27,849 bases of DNA from Plakobranchus ocellatus. Taxonomy: Eukaryota > Mollusca > Gastropoda > Plakobranchidae. The translations under genes and the position numbers were made by a program. This document shows, piece by piece, positions 12,401 to 18,400 of the stretch. How positions within the stretch are numbered: position 1 is the first letter of the stretch; each line of letters begins with the position of its first letter. The notes beneath the pieces were generated by a model that saw only the letters and a list, made by a program, of their open reading frames with translations, had not been told where the DNA came from and did no database searches. Location: NCBI GenBank assembly GCA_019648995.1, contig BLXT01000774.1, forward strand, positions 192,627 to 220,475. Direction: 5' to 3'.

Positions 12401-15400
12401 TTTAAAGTTCTGGATGATCCCAATTTTCACAAGCCTGTAAGTCCTTTATGCATGTTTAGACTGATAAAGGCACCTACACATTACTACTGTATAATCAGTA
12501 CTAAAAAAATCCAAATCTGACAGTTTTACTTTGGGAAAAATAAAAGGGGAGAGATATCTTTGCTATACACTGGTAGATGTGCATAAAGAAACTCATATTT
12601 TGACAAACTTGATGTAAAATTTGTATCTGTTTATCTTGACCTACATTTATGAGGTCCAGTGGTCTAGCGAAAAGGGCTAAGAAAGTTGTTATTTACTTGA
12701 GCCTTGGTTTTTTTTTTTATACAAAAATCATCAAACTGAGGGTAACACTATTTGGGGTAGAATGGAAAAAAACAATTTGTGTAGTGTATTTACTTGATTT
12801 ATAAGGAAAAAGGAAAGTCTGTAGCTATGCTCAACAGTATAGGAAATAGCTGTTGTAGCTTTGGAATTTTAACACTTATTTCTGGTTTTTTTTTTTTTTT
12901 TACTTTTCTGTATGATTAAGTTATTTTGAATCATGCACATTTGTGGGGGAATAATTTTTCCGTTACATTTTGAATTAAGCCGACCCAACAGCATGTTCTG
13001 ATATTTTATATTAACTGTTTTGATCTCCTTTTTTTTTTGTCATTTGTAAACCAGGCCAGGGCTAGTGAGAAGCCCACCCCTACAGCATCATTAGCTGATA
13101 CAACAGCATCAACAGAGAAATCTCCAGCAGCTGAGGAGAATTTTGCAGCCAGAGAGGCTGACATTGGTACAGAAGAGCCTGCTGCAGACATGGACTTGTT
13201 TCGAGCCATCTTCAAAAATTCTGACTCTGAGGATTCTGAGGAGGATGACAAAGAAGACAAAGAGGAATTGCCGAGTGAGGATGAGGATAAGGACGAGCTT
13301 AATTCACCAGAATCAGGCTATGAGGAGGCTGAGATGGTTGAACAACACCCAGAGGAACAAGTCACAGTCAAGTCAGAAATGCCAGAGAGTGATGAAGGTA
13401 GCATATGTGAGATATGATCTGGGCAAAAGGGAAGAAAGAATTTTACATATTGTCAATATTGGTATCAAACCAGGTTTTGGGAAATTTTTTATTTGCTAAA
13501 TATTTTGATAAAATTTTATTCTGTCTCCTACAATATTTAAATATAGAAAGAAAATCGTATAAATGTGTTGACAACTTTTTGTCCAAAACATTATATAAGC
13601 GTATTGGTTAAAGCTTTGAACAGTTTTGAATCTGTGTCAAGATAAAGGTTTAGCTTTAAAATTTGCAGAAAGACATTTTTAAATGATGACTAGCTCCCTT
13701 GGACTGTTTCAGATTAGTCTAGAGGCATCTGCTAGATTATAGTATTTTAAATCTTGGTAATTTTTTTAAGATTATTATTTCATTTAATGATACAGCCTTA
13801 GTGTGAAATGTTTGTATGTATATTGTGTTCTTCAGATTTTTAAAAATAAGTTAGAGTTTTGTATTCTTATACTATATTCGAGCAAAACCATAGCTATCAT
13901 TAGGACTACGCAATAACTTGCTATGCAACTCTTTCTTTTCATGCTGCTCATAAGCAAACCAAGGCACATTTCGCCCACTGTTTACACCAAGAAGAAAGAC
14001 TGATTCAGCTATAAGTAGAGAGATAGATGCTCAGCCTTCTCATACTTTGCAAGATGCTCTACCTGAGAATCTAACTGATTCTCCTGACACACAAGTTGCC
14101 ATCAAAAAGACTTGGGGGTCTCGTCTAGGAGGCAAATCTGTGTTCAGTGTCCTAGAAAATATGGAGAAGACTGAAAGTTCCAAAGGTATGTTGGTAGTTT
14201 AGGTGTGCTCAAACCTTGTGAATGTATCTCATTGATTTATGATTTTTAACAGCAGTTGTGAAATAATAAAATATTTGCAACTTTGGTACAAAGAATCATT
14301 TTGTTTTCCAGCCAATTTTGAAACATTTCTTTGAAGTGGAAAATGAAGTTCCTTCAATGATATTTTTTAATATTATTTGAACATTTTTTTTCCAGTTCAT
14401 TCTCTACTCAAGTCTTGTTTCTAGGTTTAAAGAAATGAGAAGTGTCTACACAAAATGAAACGATTTTTGACAGCAACATATGTAATAACAATAGATGCAT
14501 TTGGCATCCAGTTTCTCTTTTCATCTTTTGGAGAGATTTGCAGTGTTTGATACCACTTAAAAATCTATGATTAGTGTTCTCTAAGAAACATAAAACCAAT
14601 TTTTTCCCACAGGACTTTCCATTCTGAGTTGATGATACACACATTTTCCATAGAGATCTTTTTTGCAGCTTTTGTATTCCTTCCAAAAGGCAAAAAATTC
14701 AGGAAATATTTTTTTGTTTCTACATGATAATTATGTTAGTGATTCACATTATGTTTTTATCATCTATTCCACAGAGATATCCTCAGAATTGAATAAGAAC
14801 TGGCAAGTCACAAACTATACTGGCTCTGATGAAAGTGATGATGCTGAAGCTTATGGCCCAAGATTGCCCTCGGCATCTTTGCACACCCAGTCTACCACAC
14901 CTAAACCCATGGCTAAGGACAAGGATGGAGATAGCGATGTTGCAGCATATGGGCCAACTTTGCCACCTTCTTCATTACCCACACACGCCCAAGGTTTATT
15001 ATTTTTCTCCTGATATCTATGTCGTTTATAGACACCTCACTTTATGCTAAATTCAAAACAAGGTTTCATTTTGTTTTTTATCAAATTTGCTTGTCTGTAT
15101 TTTTGTTTGGCTCAATAAATTACCTATAATAAACAATCCAGTCCATTTCATATCCACATGAAATGAATATTCCAAGTAAGAGAAATGATTTCTATTTTTC
15201 TTTCTCTTTACACATGTATTATCAATATTAAAAATTCTGTGTGATATAAGTCTGCTCTGTTAACATTATTCCCTTTGAATTGATTTTAAACTTTACAATT
15301 GCAGTTGGTTTCTAGCTTTTCACTTCTTAATGGCATACAGGAAAATTTTCTAACTTGGATTTTTCTTTCTTCATCTCTAGAATACTGTTAGCAGACATGG

Positions 15401-18400
15401 ATAAAAATAATATCAAAGGGCAGCATGAGAACAGGATGAATTTTGTTGTTGTTGTTGTTGAATGAGTACCACTCCTGACTCAATAAATATTGCTTCCTTA
15501 TTTTCTCTTATCTTCAGAAATCAGAGAAAGAGGCAGAGCTTCAGAGAAACATAGCGGCAGTAGGGGAAGAGAGAGCAAATCTGCACATAGAAAAGAAAAA
15601 AAAGTAAAAAAGAAAAGTTTCTATAATTTTTTTATTAAGGAATAGTGCTTTACTACAGACATGCAAAATTTCTGATTTCACTCATACAGCTGTTTCTTTA
15701 CTAACTCTAGGATGTGAATTGATTGATGTAAACTTAAACTTGCTGCAATTGAATTGTACATTCAAGGCAGGTTACTAATAGTAGGCACTCAAAACCCGCA
15801 CTCACGATTGGCAGTAGAAGCGTAATCTATAAAATTGCGTATGTTTAAGTCGCGGAATAAGGGCGTAATTACACTTTAAACATAATAAAATATATATCAA
15901 CGGAAAGAATAATTCAAGATCTGTATATTTGTATCGGTTTGATGTTGGTTTGTGCCTTTGACCGGTATTTTTAGTCCACCTGAAAAGGTGACCAACGTTG
16001 ACTTTACTGCGGCGGCGCGAGGCAAATTAGCGAAGTTTGAGACGACCCCGCGGCTTTTCCGGCGTTGCGAACCCGTACAATAGATACTATCGGTTTCTGA
16101 TTGGTTGATATAAAAAGAGAAGTGTCTACACAAAATGAAACGATTTTTGACAGCAACATATGTAATAACAATAGAATGATGCATTTGGCATCCAGTTTCT
16201 TTTCGTATATTTTTCGTCACATGATTATTTTTTATTCACCTCTTTGGAGCTAATTAAATTTTTCAAATCAGAATCTCGGGTGCTTGCCTTGAACATATTC
16301 TCTCCAAAAAAACACCATTCGAAAGCTTAACTTTTATACATTTTTATGTCCAAAATTTAAAAAAGCGCCTAATACTGGACTGTTTCGCGAGACAATTTTC
16401 TAGAAGCCCTAAATAGAAAATTGAATCAAATTTATGCTGGTCGGCCTGGCTGAGTCGAGTGGTCGCTTCGATCATGCAGACTTGGGTGTAACGCTTTTCC
16501 GATTTATTATGGACACCAAACACCTCATCGTAGAAGTTAAAAAGTACTTTATTTTGCAGTTTGAAAAATAATAATTGAGTTTAAAGTGCGTTGTTAATTA
16601 CATTTATTGGGGTGAATCTATGAGTATGAATCGGAGTGAAGTTAAGCAAATAGCGGCAGGTTAGTTTGATCAGTTTCGCATTGTGACGTCACCAGTCGCG
16701 GTCAAGTAGGACAGGATCTCGATTTTCCTAATTCTTAGACACGTGGTTCTTCATTGAACTATTAATAAATTATAAAAATAGAAAAGTACGGGCTAGTTTC
16801 CTACACCCAATGCTGTGACGTCAAGGGCCATAGTCATAGCTGAATAATGTTTAGATTCCATTACTAAACTGCCTGTCTAAAAATACATGTAGGTGAATGT
16901 TGGATGTGATAATTAGGCCTAGATAATAAAATGGTGTTTTTGTTCAAACCAAAACAAACTGAAGAGGTCTAGATCAGAGACATAATATGGCAAGATAGCA
17001 AATAAGCGCATTGGTGTGAATTTGATAGATCTAGATCTAGGCCTTGATCTAGATTTACGTTCTATTTTACTTTGACCTATATCTATCGGTACTTTCTTCT
17101 GTAGAGGCAAACAATCTGATCTAGATCTTTTCTTTTTTTTTTAATTTTAAGCAGCTAATAGTAACGTCTTTTTTTTCAGTTTTGCCTCGTGAAGTTTTAT
17201 TTTAATACTGATCTTATTCTCATTAGTTGGATAGAATTTCCAGTTCCATAAATTTTTAATTTATGACTATGAATCATCTACAGTGAAATGGATTGTTTTG
17301 AAAAACATCTCAAATTTATTGAAAATTGTCGATGTGCACAGAAACCGCCTACATACCAAAGACCTTTCTTTTTTCTCTTTTTATTTTCTTCTTATATACA
17401 TATAGCAATAAAATATCAGTTAAGCTTTAATTAGGTAAGCCGTATAGTTTTAAATGGTTCATTTTTAACAATTTTTAAATTTTTTTCAAAAAACGCATTT
17501 TCTGCGCATAAGTCAATTTGGGTTTTTTTTTTCTTTGCATATTTTCTTTTTTTCATTTTTCATTTTTTTTTTACACGAATATGAGGCTTTAGAGCATGCT
17601 TTTTTCTTTAATTTGGTATAAATAAGGAATCTTTAGCTTTGTTGGTTAGTTTTTTAAAAGTTTTTGAATTTTAAGAAAAATGACCTTTTCTTAGCCATTG
17701 TCAAAATACGCACATTTTGCCTTCAAGCCATTTTTGGATCAATATAACATACATTTTTTATTGTTTGTGAATCACAAAAAAAATTGAGTATGTTGTTGGT
17801 ATAACTGTCTGTAAGATCTGTTAGTTTCATGAGTATCAGGCATAAACTCTGTGAGTTTTGGATCTCCAAACTTGACGTAATCCACAATTGCAGAAAATCG
17901 CAAATTACTGACAAAAAACGGCCGTACTTAAAATGCTGTAACTTTTTTCAATATTAATCGATATGCATCATTTTGGTATCAAAATGCTCAGCTCAGTGAG
18001 CTCTATCAAATGATGTCCTTACTGGGTCTGTATGTTAGAGATGAAATTTTGGGTTTTGGGTGCCTACTAATAGATTGTTTATTTCTAATGAAGAAAGAGA
18101 CATGTGGGAAAAAAAAATTGTTGGATTTGTTACAAATACTCTTCTGTTTTCATAAAATTAAAACAAAACAAAAGCATGTATCCATGAAAAATGCATTTTT
18201 TTTTTTTTTCAATTAGATTCAGAAGAAATTTGTTGCTCCAAAATGTTTGATTTTGTATGTTATTCTTTTTAAACTGTTAATAGAAAAAGAGCAAGCATCG
18301 AAAGCAGAAGAAACATAAGAAACACAAGAAGTCGAGCAGATCAAGGAAAGGACAAAGTAGCTCTGGTAGTGAAGCAGACACTGAGTCTGATAGTGCTGAT

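Noticed and set aside
13006-13260. Minus-strand Ser-rich open frame
   Set aside because: It is the antisense shadow of the acidic GPATCH1 exon; GAG/GAT-rich codons give Ser/Leu on the reverse strand.
16439-16500. tRNA-like A-box (GGCTGAGTCGAGTGG) with a weak TTCGATC
   Set aside because: The B-box-like bases lie far too close to the A-box, and no cloverleaf can be drawn. At most a chance match or a very decayed SINE head.
16919-17110. Minus-strand Arg/Ser-rich reading (RSRPRSRS)
   Set aside because: It comes from translating repeated CTAGATCTAGGC-like motifs and is not an SR protein exon.
17280-18060. Helitron or large virus-like element in the long intron
   Set aside because: The texture suggested an old repeat, but no termini, coding motifs or duplicated flanks could be found.
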